Assembly: GCA_046706185.1 (NCBI GenBank)
Contig: JBJKPR010000050.1
Span: 1 to 31,309 of the forward strand
Direction: 5' to 3'
From: JAJZXY01 sp046706185
GTDB taxonomy: Archaea; Thermoplasmatota; Thermoplasmata; Sysuiplasmatales; Sysuiplasmataceae
Length of the DNA: 31,309 bases
Shown here: one piece after another, positions 8,309 through 16,484 of the stretch
Layout: each line of letters opens with the position of its first letter
Numbering within the stretch: the first letter of the stretch is position 1
Translations under genes and position numbers: made by a program
Notes under the pieces: model-generated
Databases searched by the model: none
Told to the model about the DNA's origin: nothing
What the model saw: the letters and a program-made list of their open reading frames with translations, nothing else

Positions 8309-9520
8309 TTGGAAGAGAACAGGGTTCAGTCGTGGAAGCTCTTTGCAGCCAAGTCTATACGGGGGTTCGGGATTGGGCTGATAGTCGTCTCCTTTCCCAT
8401 CTACCTCAATTTCATAGGCATACGACCGCTGGAGATAGGCGCCATTTTCAGCATCGTGATGATCGGCACCACTTTCCTGCTCTTCCTTGTCTCGTACAGG
8501 GTAAGGAGGATGGGCCGGCGCATGTCACTGTTCCTGTTCACTCTTGTCGTTTCGGCTGCTGCTGCCGGAATAGCTTTCAGCGGATCCTTCCTGCTTCTGC
8601 TCCCTTTTGCTTTTTTTGCCAATTTCAGCCTGGGGGGAGGGGACATAAGCGTCTTCCTCCCTCTTGAGCAATCGCTTCTGCCGCAGTATGTTGCAAACGA
8701 GGAGAGAAACAGGACCTTTGCCGTGTACAACACGTCAGGTTACCTGGCAGTTGCAATGGGGGTCCTTTCCTCGTCATGGCTCTACTATGCATTCGGCGCT
8801 GGCATTCCCGGTTTCAGGGGAATTCTCCTCATCTATATACTGTGCCTTGTTTCCAACGCCGTAATTTACTCGACAATACCGGGTATAGGCAGGGAGCACG
8901 AGTCTTCAAGACTGCTCGAATATCGCTCGCTGAGTCGCAGGAGCAAATCCATCGTAAAGGAGCTGACTGTGCTTTTTGCGATAGACGCATTCGCCGGGGG
9001 CCTTGTGCTCCAGAGTGTCATTGCCTACTGGTTCCAGCTGAAGTTCGGTGCATCGCTTGATTCTCTTTCAGATGTTTTTGCAGCTGTCAACCTCATCACA
9101 GCCGTATCGCTGATGCTTACACCGCTGATTGCAAGGAGGATAGGTGTCGTGAGGACGATGGTGTTCACTCACCTCCCCTCCAACATACTGCTGCTTCTCA
9201 TAGCGTTCGCCCCCACCTTCGCATCTGCCGTCGGTATACTCCTCCTGAGGCAGACAATCTCGCAGATGGATGTGCCCACAAGGCAGTCTTACGTGATGTC
9301 TGTGACATCGGATGCCGAGAGGCCACAGGCAGCCGCGATAACAAGCATGGGAAGGAGCATTGCCACATCATCCAGCCCCTGGATCTCAGGCGCAATGCTC
9401 CAGTTTGCGGCGCTCGGGTTTCCGTTCATATTCGGCGGGATTCTGAAATCTGCATACGACCTGCTTCTACTCTGGAGGTTCGACAGGGTCAAACCGCCGG
9501 AGGAGAACGAGCCAGGCTGA
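8309..9520 (+). CDS. MFS permease, 12-TM
   Basis: This 403-aa protein has about 12 hydrophobic helices, a short MFS-like loop (YRVRRMGRRMSLF, about 70-82) after TM2 and a polar central loop near 190-215 (EHESSRLLEYRSLSRRSKS). The start is a TTG at 8309 preceded by GGTGATC (8297-8303), which pairs with the 3' end of archaeal 16S rRNA at suitable spacing. No in-frame ATG lies nearby. It is transcribed divergently from the phosphorylase gene, with an AT-rich box near 8232-8240 as possible promoter. Substrate unknown. A drug or sugar exporter would fit, but nothing in the sequence decides. Confidence 0.85.
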   Translation: MEENRVQSWKLFAAKSIRGFGIGLIVVSFPIYLNFIGIRPLEIGAIFSIVMIGTTFLLFLVSYRVRRMGRRMSLFLFTLVVSAAAAGIAFSGSFLLLLPFAFFANFSLGGGDISVFLPLEQSLLPQYVANEERNRTFAVYNTSGYLAVAMGVLSSSWLYYAFGAGIPGFRGILLIYILCLVSNAVIYSTIPGIGREHESSRLLEYRSLSRRSKSIVKELTVLFAIDAFAGGLVLQSVIAYWFQLKFGASLDSLSDVFAAVNLITAVSLMLTPLIARRIGVVRTMVFTHLPSNILLLLIAFAPTFASAVGILLLRQTISQMDVPTRQSYVMSVTSDAERPQAAAITSMGRSIATSSSPWISGAMLQFAALGFPFIFGGILKSAYDLLLLWRFDRVKPPEENEPG

Positions 9521-9524
9521 GTGA

Positions 9525-10667
9525 TCAGCTGCCTGGAACATCGGTGAAAATCCGATCCTGGCTTGACCTGAAGAAAGAGGAGAGCGCCATCAGCGCCTTT
9601 TTCCTGCCTCTGTCTCTAACTTTGGAACTCTCGACGGCCTGTGTTATTATTCCGGCCATCTGTTCCATCCTCCCTGTATCGACAGGGTAGGGTATGCCAT
9701 CCTTCCCGCCCACAGCGAACGAGTAACGTACAGGGTCTCTCCAGCTCGGTTCGTCGCCATAGACGAGGTTCACGGCCATGGCAAGGGCGAGAAGCGTTTT
9801 CTTGCCGACTCCGCGGACAAGCAGGAGTTCCTCGAAGTCAGAGGGTTGTTCGGAGATTATCCTGTCTATGTTCTTTCTGAGAAGGCTCCAGTTAGCTGAC
9901 CAGTCGAGCCTGAGCCTTCTGGTCGCTGTTCCTGCAAAATCGTCAAGGAGGGACTGGCGGTCGTCCTTTGCAAGAAGAATGCCGTTGTACCATTCTGTTT
10001 TCCTGCTTTTTGCAATTTCAACCACATCCCTCCTCATCTCTTCCGATTCAGGTGCGGTGAAATCCTTCACACACCCCGAGGACTCTCCGAGAATTGCACT
10101 GTGCGGCTTGTTCACCATTGAGCGTATGTCTTCCGATTCCCAGTGGTACCTCCTTGCATATCCGCTCTGTTCGTTCATTCCCTGCTGTATCACAGCCCAG
10201 TCACCGTCCTCGTCCAGCAGTAGGGCGTGATGGTAAACGTCGTAACCGTCCTGCAGTGCGACGCTGTCCACCTTCGCAGACAGCCTGCTTATCAGGGACA
10301 GTTTCTCGACATTGCTGTCCACGTAGCTGGATCGGAGCTTGAGAAGTTGCTCGCCGATGTTTCTTGAAGCCTTTCCCTTGCCGCCGACTATGTGCACTGG
10401 AAGGCCCCTTTCTCCCATCCCTTCCTTGATTGCCGCCAGCGTGACGGTGGTGGTCCCGCTTGAATGCCAGTCGAAGCCGAGTACGCATGAAAGTGCCTGA
10501 AACCAGAAAGGGTCTGAAAGACGGCGGACCGTTTCCCCGGGTCCTACCTCGTCGACCATGAGTTCGGAAATTGCGCCTCCAAGTTCCCTCATCCTGCTGA
10601 AAAGCCAGGGAGGAGCCCTGCCTGTGTGCAGCGGCAGATCTGCCGTACCGGTGAGCCTGGCGCCCAT
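9525..10667 (-). CDS. DUF763 family protein
   Basis: About 380 aa. It starts with the hallmark GTADLPLHTGRAPPWLF and contains a helix-hairpin-helix-like 'LLVRGVGKKTLLALA'. It ends with the conserved block 'DPVRYSFAVGGKDGIPYPV', all typical of DUF763. The family is widespread in archaea and sporadic in bacteria; its biochemical role is not established to my knowledge, though the HhH element suggests nucleic-acid contact. The frame is open back to a GTG at 10679. I prefer the ATG at 10667 because a TATA box (10690-10697) lies about 27 nt upstream, giving a leaderless mRNA that begins just before the GTADLPLH block. Its 3' end converges with the MFS gene, leaving 4 nt between the two stops. Confidence 0.92.
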   Translation of the reverse strand: MGARLTGTADLPLHTGRAPPWLFSRMRELGGAISELMVDEVGPGETVRRLSDPFWFQALSCVLGFDWHSSGTTTVTLAAIKEGMGERGLPVHIVGGKGKASRNIGEQLLKLRSSYVDSNVEKLSLISRLSAKVDSVALQDGYDVYHHALLLDEDGDWAVIQQGMNEQSGYARRYHWESEDIRSMVNKPHSAILGESSGCVKDFTAPESEEMRRDVVEIAKSRKTEWYNGILLAKDDRQSLLDDFAGTATRRLRLDWSANWSLLRKNIDRIISEQPSDFEELLLVRGVGKKTLLALAMAVNLVYGDEPSWRDPVRYSFAVGGKDGIPYPVDTGRMEQMAGIITQAVESSKVRDRGRKKALMALSSFFRSSQDRIFTDVPGS

Positions 10668-10689
10668 ATTCGTCTCCACGGTTCGGATT

Positions 10690-10697
10690 GTTATAAC
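10690..10697 (-). promoter_or_regulatory. TATA box of the DUF763 gene
   Basis: TTATAAC-like element centred about 27 nt upstream of the ATG at 10667. This spacing decides the start choice. Confidence 0.5.
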
Positions 10698-10802
10698 GGT
10701 ATTCTCGGGGTGGCCGGATTACCCCCTGAAGTGTTTGCATGTCAGAATTTGTCTTTGGAACCCCGCTTCAGTCATCCTTAATAGACAAATTGTACGTTAA
10801 GA

Positions 10803-10809
10803 TTAAATA
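10803..10809 (+). promoter_or_regulatory. TATA box of the coiled-coil/mtnA operon
   Basis: TTAAATA about 37 nt before the TTG start at 10840, consistent with transcription starting near 10830 and a short leader carrying GGTAGGT. Confidence 0.5.
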
Positions 10810-10839
10810 CAGTCACGGAGAAGTGGGGACGGTAGGTCC

Positions 10840-11040
10840 TTGAACACCGGAAGTGTGTTGGAAACACTGAAAGAGCTCCGCCGTTGGGAGCAGACTACAT
10901 CTACTATAGAATCAAGACTGAAGGAGGTCCAATCGCTGAAGTCAGACCTGAGGGAGAAGTTGAGGTCGCTTGAACTTACCCTCAGCGTTATGGATGAAGA
11001 CTCAGCAGGTGAGAGAGAACCTTCAGGGGCAGGGTTGTGA
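10840..11040 (+). CDS. Small coiled-coil protein, first of an overlapping pair
   Basis: A 66-aa product from a TTG start (10840), with an alternative GTG at 10855. The bulk (about residues 6-50) is a charged heptad-like helix (LKELRRWEQTTSTIESRLKE and following), with a short acidic C-terminus. No family is recognised. The stop overlaps the start of the next gene (GTGA at 11037-11040), and that product is also a coiled coil, so the two are probably made together and may pair. A TATA box sits upstream. The frame could be spurious, but promoter, coupling and amino-acid composition support it. Confidence 0.55.
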   Translation: MNTGSVLETLKELRRWEQTTSTIESRLKEVQSLKSDLREKLRSLELTLSVMDEDSAGEREPSGAGL

Positions 11041-11264
11041 TGCTAATGGGCAGTGTTGCAAATGCTTCCCGCAGACGAAACAGGATTGCTGTTGAGATTG
11101 AGAAGGTCAGGGCAGAGCTGCAGGAACTCGAACTCAGCGAGTCTGAACTCAGATCCTCGCTGGCTGATGCAAGGAAGCAGCTTTCGTACTACAGGAGCCT
11201 TGTTTCCTCGATGAAGAGGGCAGTCTCACCTTCCAGGCTCAAAAAGGTAATAAGGTTACTCTGA
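11037..11264 (+). CDS. Small coiled-coil protein, second of an overlapping pair
   Basis: A 75-aa product from GTG at 11037, overlapping the previous stop by 4 nt. An ATG follows directly at 11040. Residues about 12-60 form a charged helix with regular leucines (VEIEKVRAELQELELSESEL and following), and the C-terminus is basic (SPSRLKKVIRL). No known family. A T6 run (11266-11271) lies just after the stop, which could terminate part of the transcripts before mtnA. It may be a partner of the preceding coiled coil; a single ancestral gene split by frameshift is the alternative. Confidence 0.55.
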   Translation: MMLMGSVANASRRRNRIAVEIEKVRAELQELELSESELRSSLADARKQLSYYRSLVSSMKRAVSPSRLKKVIRLL

Positions 11265-11288
11265 TTTTTTCTGCCGGCAGGTCTACAG

Positions 11289-12293
11289 ATGCGCGTAATC
11301 GTCGACAGCAAACCGACCGAGATGGTTGCAGTCTGGCATGAGGGCGGCAAGGTTCGTTTCATAGACCAGAGGAAACTGCCCGACAAGCTCGAGATTTTCG
11401 ATGCTGCAAATTACGAGGACGTTGCTTTGGCAATCAGGGAAATGGTCGTGCGCGGCGCACCGGCGATAGGGTGTGCTGCAGCATACGGTATTGCTCTCGC
11501 CATGGTGCAGAAGAAGGATGTGTCTGAAGCTGCGTCTGTGCTTAGGGGAACGAGGCCGACAGCCAACGATCTGTTCTATGCTGTCAACTGGATGACTGAA
11601 ATGGGTCCCCAGCTCGGACCGCTGGATGCTGCCGAAAAGTACACTGCTGACATAGTGGAGAAGTGCAGGCGCATAGGTGAAAACGGAGCACGTTTCATCA
11701 AGGACGGCGATTCAATACTCACACATTGCAACGCTGGTGCGCTTGCGACGGTTGATATTGGCACCGCTCTGGCACCAATACGGATTGCAAGGGACCAGGG
11801 GAAGAAACTCTTTGTTTACGTTGATGAGACACGGCCTTGGCTCCAGGGAAGCAGGCTAACTGCGTGGGAACTCACAAACGAGTCGATACCGCACGCGATC
11901 ATCGCGGACAATGCTGCGGGCCATTTCCTGAAGAATGACGTGGACAGCGTCATAGTCGGAGCGGACAGGATTGCCTCAAACGGCGACTTTGCAAACAAGA
12001 TAGGGACATACGAGAAGGCGGTGGTCGCAAAAGAAAACGGAGTCCCGTTCTACGTCGCTGCCCCGATATCCACATTTGATTTCTCTACAGGATCAGGCGC
12101 TGAAATAAGGATCGAGGAAAGGAGGGAGGACGAGGTGACATCGTTCAGGGATGTCAGGGTTGCCGGAATGGGAGAAAGGGCGAAGAACCCTGTGTTTGAC
12201 GTGACGCCTGCCAGATACGTCACCTCAATAATCACCGAAGAGGGAGTATTCCTCCCAGGGGAGATAAACGGGCTCTCAGCCGCGAAGAGGTGA
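11289..12293 (+). CDS. mtnA: S-methyl-5-thioribose-1-phosphate isomerase (aIF2B-like superfamily)
   Basis: Isomerises 5-methylthioribose 1-phosphate to methylthioribulose 1-phosphate in methionine salvage. The 334-aa length is normal. Blocks seen: RGAPAIG (55-61), THCNAG (145-150) with catalytic Cys147, DETRPWLQGSRLTAWEL (179-195) and GADRIASNGDFANKIGT (224-240) with catalytic Asp225. The combination of this Cys and Asp separates MtnA from the true eIF2B subunits. The archaeal ribose-1,5-bisphosphate isomerase is a close relative and remains an alternative. The gene begins 24 nt after the small coiled-coil gene and is followed 22 nt later by comB, so it is likely part of a four-gene unit. Confidence 0.93.
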   Translation: MRVIVDSKPTEMVAVWHEGGKVRFIDQRKLPDKLEIFDAANYEDVALAIREMVVRGAPAIGCAAAYGIALAMVQKKDVSEAASVLRGTRPTANDLFYAVNWMTEMGPQLGPLDAAEKYTADIVEKCRRIGENGARFIKDGDSILTHCNAGALATVDIGTALAPIRIARDQGKKLFVYVDETRPWLQGSRLTAWELTNESIPHAIIADNAAGHFLKNDVDSVIVGADRIASNGDFANKIGTYEKAVVAKENGVPFYVAAPISTFDFSTGSGAEIRIEERREDEVTSFRDVRVAGMGERAKNPVFDVTPARYVTSIITEEGVFLPGEINGLSAAKR

Positions 12294-12315
12294 TGGAACG
12301 ACACTCACTGTTGAC

Positions 12316-13074
12316 ATGAAGTGGTATTCAGGAAGCGCCATAGTTTCCAGGATGAGCGATTATCTGGTCATAGTGGATGCCTTCAGGGCCACGAGCATGA
12401 TCCCGACACTGCTGCACATGGGGGTGTCGAAGATAATACCTGTCGCGCTTGTCGAAGAAGCGCTGCAGCTGAAGGAGAAAAACCCTCAATACATCATAGT
12501 CGGGGAGGAGAGAGGCAAGATGCCGCCGGGCTTCGCACTTGGTAATTCACCGTCCAGGCTGTTCACCAATGAGGGCGGCATTGAGTTCGGCGGCAGGACG
12601 GTTGTCCACAGGAGTTCGGCAGGGACACAGGCAATTTCAAGGGCTGTCCGAGTAAAAAAGGAGCAGAATGCAAGATACACTGTTTTCACCTCTTCGTTCC
12701 TGAACTCAAAAGCAGTGGCCCTTCACATCGGCGGGCTGAACGGAGGAAAGGACGAGCGGCTGACAATACTCTGCAGCGGTTACGTCGACAAGATATATGC
12801 CCTCGAGGATGAGCTTGCGGCAGGGGCGCTCATCGCAGAACTCGCTGCCGCCGGGAGCCAGCTGAAACTCAGTGAAGTGGCTGCCTCCGCTTACCTTTCA
12901 TTCAGGGGAGTGAGGCAGGATGACTTCGTCCAGATGCTGAGGAATACCAAGTCAGCCGCAAAGATAATCGAGGTGGGGGACGAGCAGGATCTTGAATTCT
13001 GCACACGCCTGAACCAGTTCGATGTCGTTCCAACTGTCATGGAAGGAACGGTTGTGAGCGCAGGCTCGCAGTGA
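12316..13074 (+). CDS. comB: ComB-like 2-phosphosulfolactate phosphatase family protein
   Basis: 252 aa with the ComB blocks 'VDAFRATSMI' (20-29), 'GEERGKMPPGFALGNSPS' (63-80), and the loop 'RTVVHRSSAGTQA', which matches the family's T(N)GT segment. ComB removes phosphate from 2-phospho-3-sulfolactate in coenzyme M synthesis using Mg2+. No other coenzyme M genes are in the window, so the real substrate here may be another phosphoacid. The ATG at 12316 lies 22 nt after the mtnA stop. The nearest SD-like GGTGAT overlaps the end of mtnA, so translation is probably coupled to mtnA or reinitiated. The family is clear, the substrate is not. Confidence 0.85.
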   Translation: MKWYSGSAIVSRMSDYLVIVDAFRATSMIPTLLHMGVSKIIPVALVEEALQLKEKNPQYIIVGEERGKMPPGFALGNSPSRLFTNEGGIEFGGRTVVHRSSAGTQAISRAVRVKKEQNARYTVFTSSFLNSKAVALHIGGLNGGKDERLTILCSGYVDKIYALEDELAAGALIAELAAAGSQLKLSEVAASAYLSFRGVRQDDFVQMLRNTKSAAKIIEVGDEQDLEFCTRLNQFDVVPTVMEGTVVSAGSQ

Positions 13075-13081
13075 GCACTCC

Positions 13082-14410
13082 TCAATCGGCTCCCATTGCA
13101 AGCATGAAGTTGTATGTGTGTTCAATTGCCTTGTAGTAGTTGGTAATGTTCACACTCTCGTTCGGGGCATGTGCCCTGGACCTGTTATCTCCCACTCCTA
13201 TTGCGCTCACACCCTCGGGTATTCGAAGTGTTCTGGTGAACACACCCATCGGCTGGGTGCCCGCCCCGTTTATCTGGACGACAGGTTTCTTGCCGTATGT
13301 GCTTTCAGCGGATGAAATCATCGCAACCGCAAGCCTGCTCCTGACAGAAGTCCTTACAGGATATTCCATCCCGAACTCTGATATTCTGCCCCCGAAGCCA
13401 CATGCCCTCAGGTGTCTTTTCAGGAGTGTGAAAAGCTTCGCAGGATCCTGATCGGGAACGAGCCTGAAGTCTATCTTTGCCATTGCGCGCCGAGGCGTCA
13501 CTGTCTTTGGCCCCTCGGCCACATAGCCGGAAAGCAGGCCGTCAATGTTGCATGTGGGCTCTGCAAACAGAGCCCTGGCAAGTGCCTCCTTCCCCTGCAT
13601 CCTAAGCCTCTTCACGCCGTAAGATCTTTTCATCTCCGCCTGGTCAAGCGGATACTCCTTCAGGAGCCTCTTCTCCTCCACCGTCAGCTTTCTTATGTCC
13701 TCGTAAAATCCCTTGAAGAGAACCTTTTTTCCGTCGTAGACGGTTGAGAGCACATTGACAAGGTTCCATGCGGCGCTGGGAGCAACACCGGCCAGAGACG
13801 AATGAAGGTCGCTGCTGCCAGTCTCCTCGTCCAGCTGAACATAGAGCAGTCCCTTCACGCCAAGTGTCACTGTCGGCCTCCCCTTCGCGTCGATCTGGCT
13901 TCCTTCCATTATCACAGTATCCGCACTGAACCTGTTCCTGTGCGTGCGTGCAAGACCCTCAAGGTTGGGACTGCCGATCTCCTCTTCCCCCTCGAAGAGA
14001 AACTTCAGGTTTATTCCGAGCTTTCCCTCATCGACCAGCTTTCTTATTCCGAACAGCCTCGCCATCAGTGTCCCCTTGTTGTCTGAGGATCCTCTGCCAT
14101 ACAGTCTGCCGTCCTTTATCTCTGCAGAAAACGGGTCCGTTTCCCATTCGTCCAGCGGGTCTACCGGCTGTACATCGTAATGGTTGTACACCAGAAGGGT
14201 CCTGTCCGCCCCTGCGTCATGCTCACCGTACACGACTGGATTGCCTTCACCCGTAATGATCTCAGGATGAAGGTCCATTGGCTCCATCAGGTCCCTGAGG
14301 AACGAAACTGTCTCACCGATGCTCCTGCCCGAGGCTGAAATGGACGGTATTCGGACAAACTCCCTGTAAGTCTCCAGAAACCCTGCCTTCTCACTCTCTT
14401 CAAGCATCAT
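13082..14410 (-). CDS. M20 family metallopeptidase (dipeptidase/carboxypeptidase type)
   Basis: About 443 aa from the ATG at 14410, which is preceded by GGGGATGA at suitable distance. The frame is open for another 98 codons upstream (to 14704), but that part shows no conservation pattern and the family normally begins at this point. The di-zinc site is visible: NHYDVQP (H77, D79), GRGSSDNKG (D110) and EGEEEIGSPN with the catalytic/ligand Glu pair (143-144). The position after 'ADTVIM' is Glu169, where many relatives have Asp. A dimerisation insert follows in the middle. Expected role: cytosolic cleavage of dipeptides or N-acyl amino acids. It converges with comB, with a 7-nt gap. Confidence 0.92.
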   Translation of the reverse strand: MMLEESEKAGFLETYREFVRIPSISASGRSIGETVSFLRDLMEPMDLHPEIITGEGNPVVYGEHDAGADRTLLVYNHYDVQPVDPLDEWETDPFSAEIKDGRLYGRGSSDNKGTLMARLFGIRKLVDEGKLGINLKFLFEGEEEIGSPNLEGLARTHRNRFSADTVIMEGSQIDAKGRPTVTLGVKGLLYVQLDEETGSSDLHSSLAGVAPSAAWNLVNVLSTVYDGKKVLFKGFYEDIRKLTVEEKRLLKEYPLDQAEMKRSYGVKRLRMQGKEALARALFAEPTCNIDGLLSGYVAEGPKTVTPRRAMAKIDFRLVPDQDPAKLFTLLKRHLRACGFGGRISEFGMEYPVRTSVRSRLAVAMISSAESTYGKKPVVQINGAGTQPMGVFTRTLRIPEGVSAIGVGDNRSRAHAPNESVNITNYYKAIEHTYNFMLAMGAD

Positions 14411-14734
14411 TTTTTCATCCCCTTGCTCATGCGTATGTTGCCACGTGGATGGAATGCCGGAATAAGTCGTTTTCACCTCTGGTCCTTTGGCTGCCAAGGT
14501 CGGCGTGGAGTTTGGACACGGCCAGGAAAAAGGAATGAAGGTCTGTCGCCGGGCTGTTTCGTCACGTGATGATGTTTCAATTGAACAGGCAGCCACGCTT
14601 GCAAACCGGATTGTCTTCAGGTGGATGGTGTGATGTCCATACTTGCCTCTATCGTCAACTTCACTGCCATAGGAATCGAACGGGCTAACATTCTGCGATG
14701 ACAATGGTCATCACATATGGAGGGGAGTTCTTGA
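14411..14734. other. Intergenic region between M20 peptidase and a surface-protein gene
   Basis: This 324-base stretch holds no gene I can support. It contains the likely leader and promoter of the M20 gene (SD about 14416-14423; an AT-rich box near 14460-14466), an 8-bp palindrome TCACGTGA (14562-14569) and a 10-bp palindrome TTCAATTGAA (14576-14585), six bases apart. The minus-strand frame of the peptidase stays open through it, but its composition is not protein-like. Confidence 0.5.
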
Positions 14735-15259
14735 TCATGGTGGTGTAATGGTTAAAGTGTAATTGACCAGCACAGATACGTAGTACGGCAGACCTACCTG
14801 GCTGTCCATAAATACCCAGTAATAGGTTGCCTGGCTGCCCAAGGTGTACTGAACTGCCCCGGGTGTATAGGAGTAATTCAGCCCAGTGGAGTTTTCGGCA
14901 AAGAACAGGTAGTCCAGTCCCACGTTGTTTTGCAGGTTCTTGAACTGGGTCGAGTTCATCAGGAAGACGTCAACTCCATAATTGGAAGTGCAATTCATCG
15001 TCATCGTGTAGCCAGTTGCATTGACGATGAACGGTTGCGACCACCATTCATATGTGTAGTTCATCTGAAAGGTACCGCTCGTGGTCGCAGGTGCATTCGC
15101 CGCGTTGTAGTGACCGCCGATCGGCGTTAGGAATGTAACCACAAGCGACGCCCCGAGTGCCACTCCTGCCACAAACAGAACACTGATGACTGTGACAAAA
15201 GGCAGTGATTTCCGCATTTGCACCAGCTGATTTTTTATGTGAACGAAGCTATTTAGCAC
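14735..15259 (-). CDS. Small membrane-anchored extracytoplasmic beta-sandwich protein
   Basis: A 174-aa product (GTG at 15259; ATG at 15217 is possible). One hydrophobic segment near 20-44 anchors or exports it. The rest is rich in Thr, Tyr, Asn and beta-strand-like stretches (for instance NYTYEWWSQPFIVNATGYTM), with many NxS/T sequons suggesting N-glycosylation outside the cell. A TATA-like box at 15283-15289 lies 26 nt before the GTG, favouring a leaderless long form. The architecture resembles the protein encoded at 30762-31259, though I do not claim homology. No named family is recognised; the function is unknown. Confidence 0.75.
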   Translation of the reverse strand: MLNSFVHIKNQLVQMRKSLPFVTVISVLFVAGVALGASLVVTFLTPIGGHYNAANAPATTSGTFQMNYTYEWWSQPFIVNATGYTMTMNCTSNYGVDVFLMNSTQFKNLQNNVGLDYLFFAENSTGLNYSYTPGAVQYTLGSQATYYWVFMDSQVGLPYYVSVLVNYTLTITPP

Positions 15260-15376
15260 TTGTCTATATCTCTTTGACCGGTTATAAGGCAGTCAGCAGG
15301 CGTTTAATGTGTGTCATCGTTCCGTTACGCAACAGACGCACAATAAACGCTTATTCTAGCAAATCATCCTACCCTC

Positions 15377-16414
15377 GTGCTCATCGCTACAAAATGGTTT
15401 GGCGTCTTTCTTGCGGACGGCGAGAAGATCGTGCGATCATCCCTTTTCCCCAAGGATGCAGGCGAAATTGCAGGTCGGCTGTTCGCCATGCAGAAGGGGC
15501 ACATTCTAGAGGAGGAGCGCACCCTTGCCCAGGGGCGAAAGGTCAACGTCCTCGAAAGCAGGCTGGAACCGCTGGGCCGGATGGTGATGGCCGACACATC
15601 ATTCATACAGCCATCAACCTACGGATTCCGCGAGCAGTTGCTCAGGGACTCTCTTCTGATTCTTGCAGAATTGAAGTCAAGGGAGTCGATAGGCGGTGAC
15701 AGGCACCTCATGGAGGCAATCGCCACCTACGATGCTGCCCAGGAACAGTTGAACCAGCTTGATCTCAGACTGCACTCCTGGTACGGCTTGCACTTTCCTG
15801 AACTCGGTGATTCACTCAAGGGGATGGATTATTCGAAGGCAATAGGCTCTCTCGGTGACAGGAAGAGTATACAGTCCGAGCATGCTCTTCACGGCGCGTC
15901 TATCGGTGTCGACTTCATTGACGGGGAGAAGGAGAGGCTGATGGCTCTCGCAAGCGGTTTGCTCTACCTCAATGAGCTTTCGGAGAAGACAGGTGAATTC
16001 ATCGACAGGCGGGCGGCTGAGGAGTTTCCCAACCTTTCGAAGCTGCTCGGTCCCAAGCTGGCATGCAGGCTGGTCAAGACGGCCGGCGGGCTCGAAAGGC
16101 TTTCATCGTTCCCTGCAGGAACGGTACAGCTGATCGGTGCAGAAAAAGCACTCTTCAGGCATTTGCGCAAGGGCAGGCGCCCTCCGAAGCACGGTCTGAT
16201 ATTCCAGCACCCGCTTGTGCACAGCATGCCGAAGGAGCTGCGTGGCAGGATATCGAGATTTCTTGCTTCAAAGGCAGTGATAGCTGCGAGGATTGACAGG
16301 TTTCACGGACGGGACATTGGCGATACGCTCAGGTCTGAAGTCGAAAAGAGGGCAGCTGAGCTGAAAAGTTCACCTCCGCCCAAGAGACACCAGGCGCAGG
16401 CGAAGAGGCAGTAA
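15377..16414 (+). CDS. nop5: Nop5/Nop56-58 family C/D-box sRNP core protein
   Basis: 345 aa. Nop5 bridges L7Ae-bound C/D-box guide RNA to fibrillarin for 2'-O-methylation of rRNA and tRNA. After a divergent N-terminal fibrillarin-binding domain come the coiled-coil region (about 110-240) and the NOP domain, with the diagnostic GAEKALF (254-260), 'HGLIFQHPLV' (272-281) and 'ASKAVIAARIDRF' (297-309). The C-terminal tail is basic (PPPKRHQAQAKRQ). The start is GTG at 15377 without SD; an AT-rich stretch at 15342-15358 suggests a leaderless transcript. Unlike most archaea, no fibrillarin gene follows. Confidence 0.93.
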   Translation: MLIATKWFGVFLADGEKIVRSSLFPKDAGEIAGRLFAMQKGHILEEERTLAQGRKVNVLESRLEPLGRMVMADTSFIQPSTYGFREQLLRDSLLILAELKSRESIGGDRHLMEAIATYDAAQEQLNQLDLRLHSWYGLHFPELGDSLKGMDYSKAIGSLGDRKSIQSEHALHGASIGVDFIDGEKERLMALASGLLYLNELSEKTGEFIDRRAAEEFPNLSKLLGPKLACRLVKTAGGLERLSSFPAGTVQLIGAEKALFRHLRKGRRPPKHGLIFQHPLVHSMPKELRGRISRFLASKAVIAARIDRFHGRDIGDTLRSEVEKRAAELKSSPPPKRHQAQAKRQ

Positions 16415-16484
16415 GTTGCGAGAAAACGGTAAACTGGCTCTTCAACGCCCGGTTACGGCCGTTCCATGCGTCAGTCCCGCGATT

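Noticed and set aside
14565..14640. C/D-box guide RNA starting at GTGATGATG
   Set aside because: No CUGA D box at a fitting distance and no terminal stem.
14411..14704. 98-codon open extension in front of the M20 peptidase, making it 540 aa
   Set aside because: The family starts at MMLEESEK; a good SD precedes ATG 14410 and the extension has no protein-like pattern.
14645..14720. tRNA T-arm-like string around GTTCGATTCC on the minus strand
   Set aside because: The T-stem does not pair and no acceptor, D or anticodon arm can be built.
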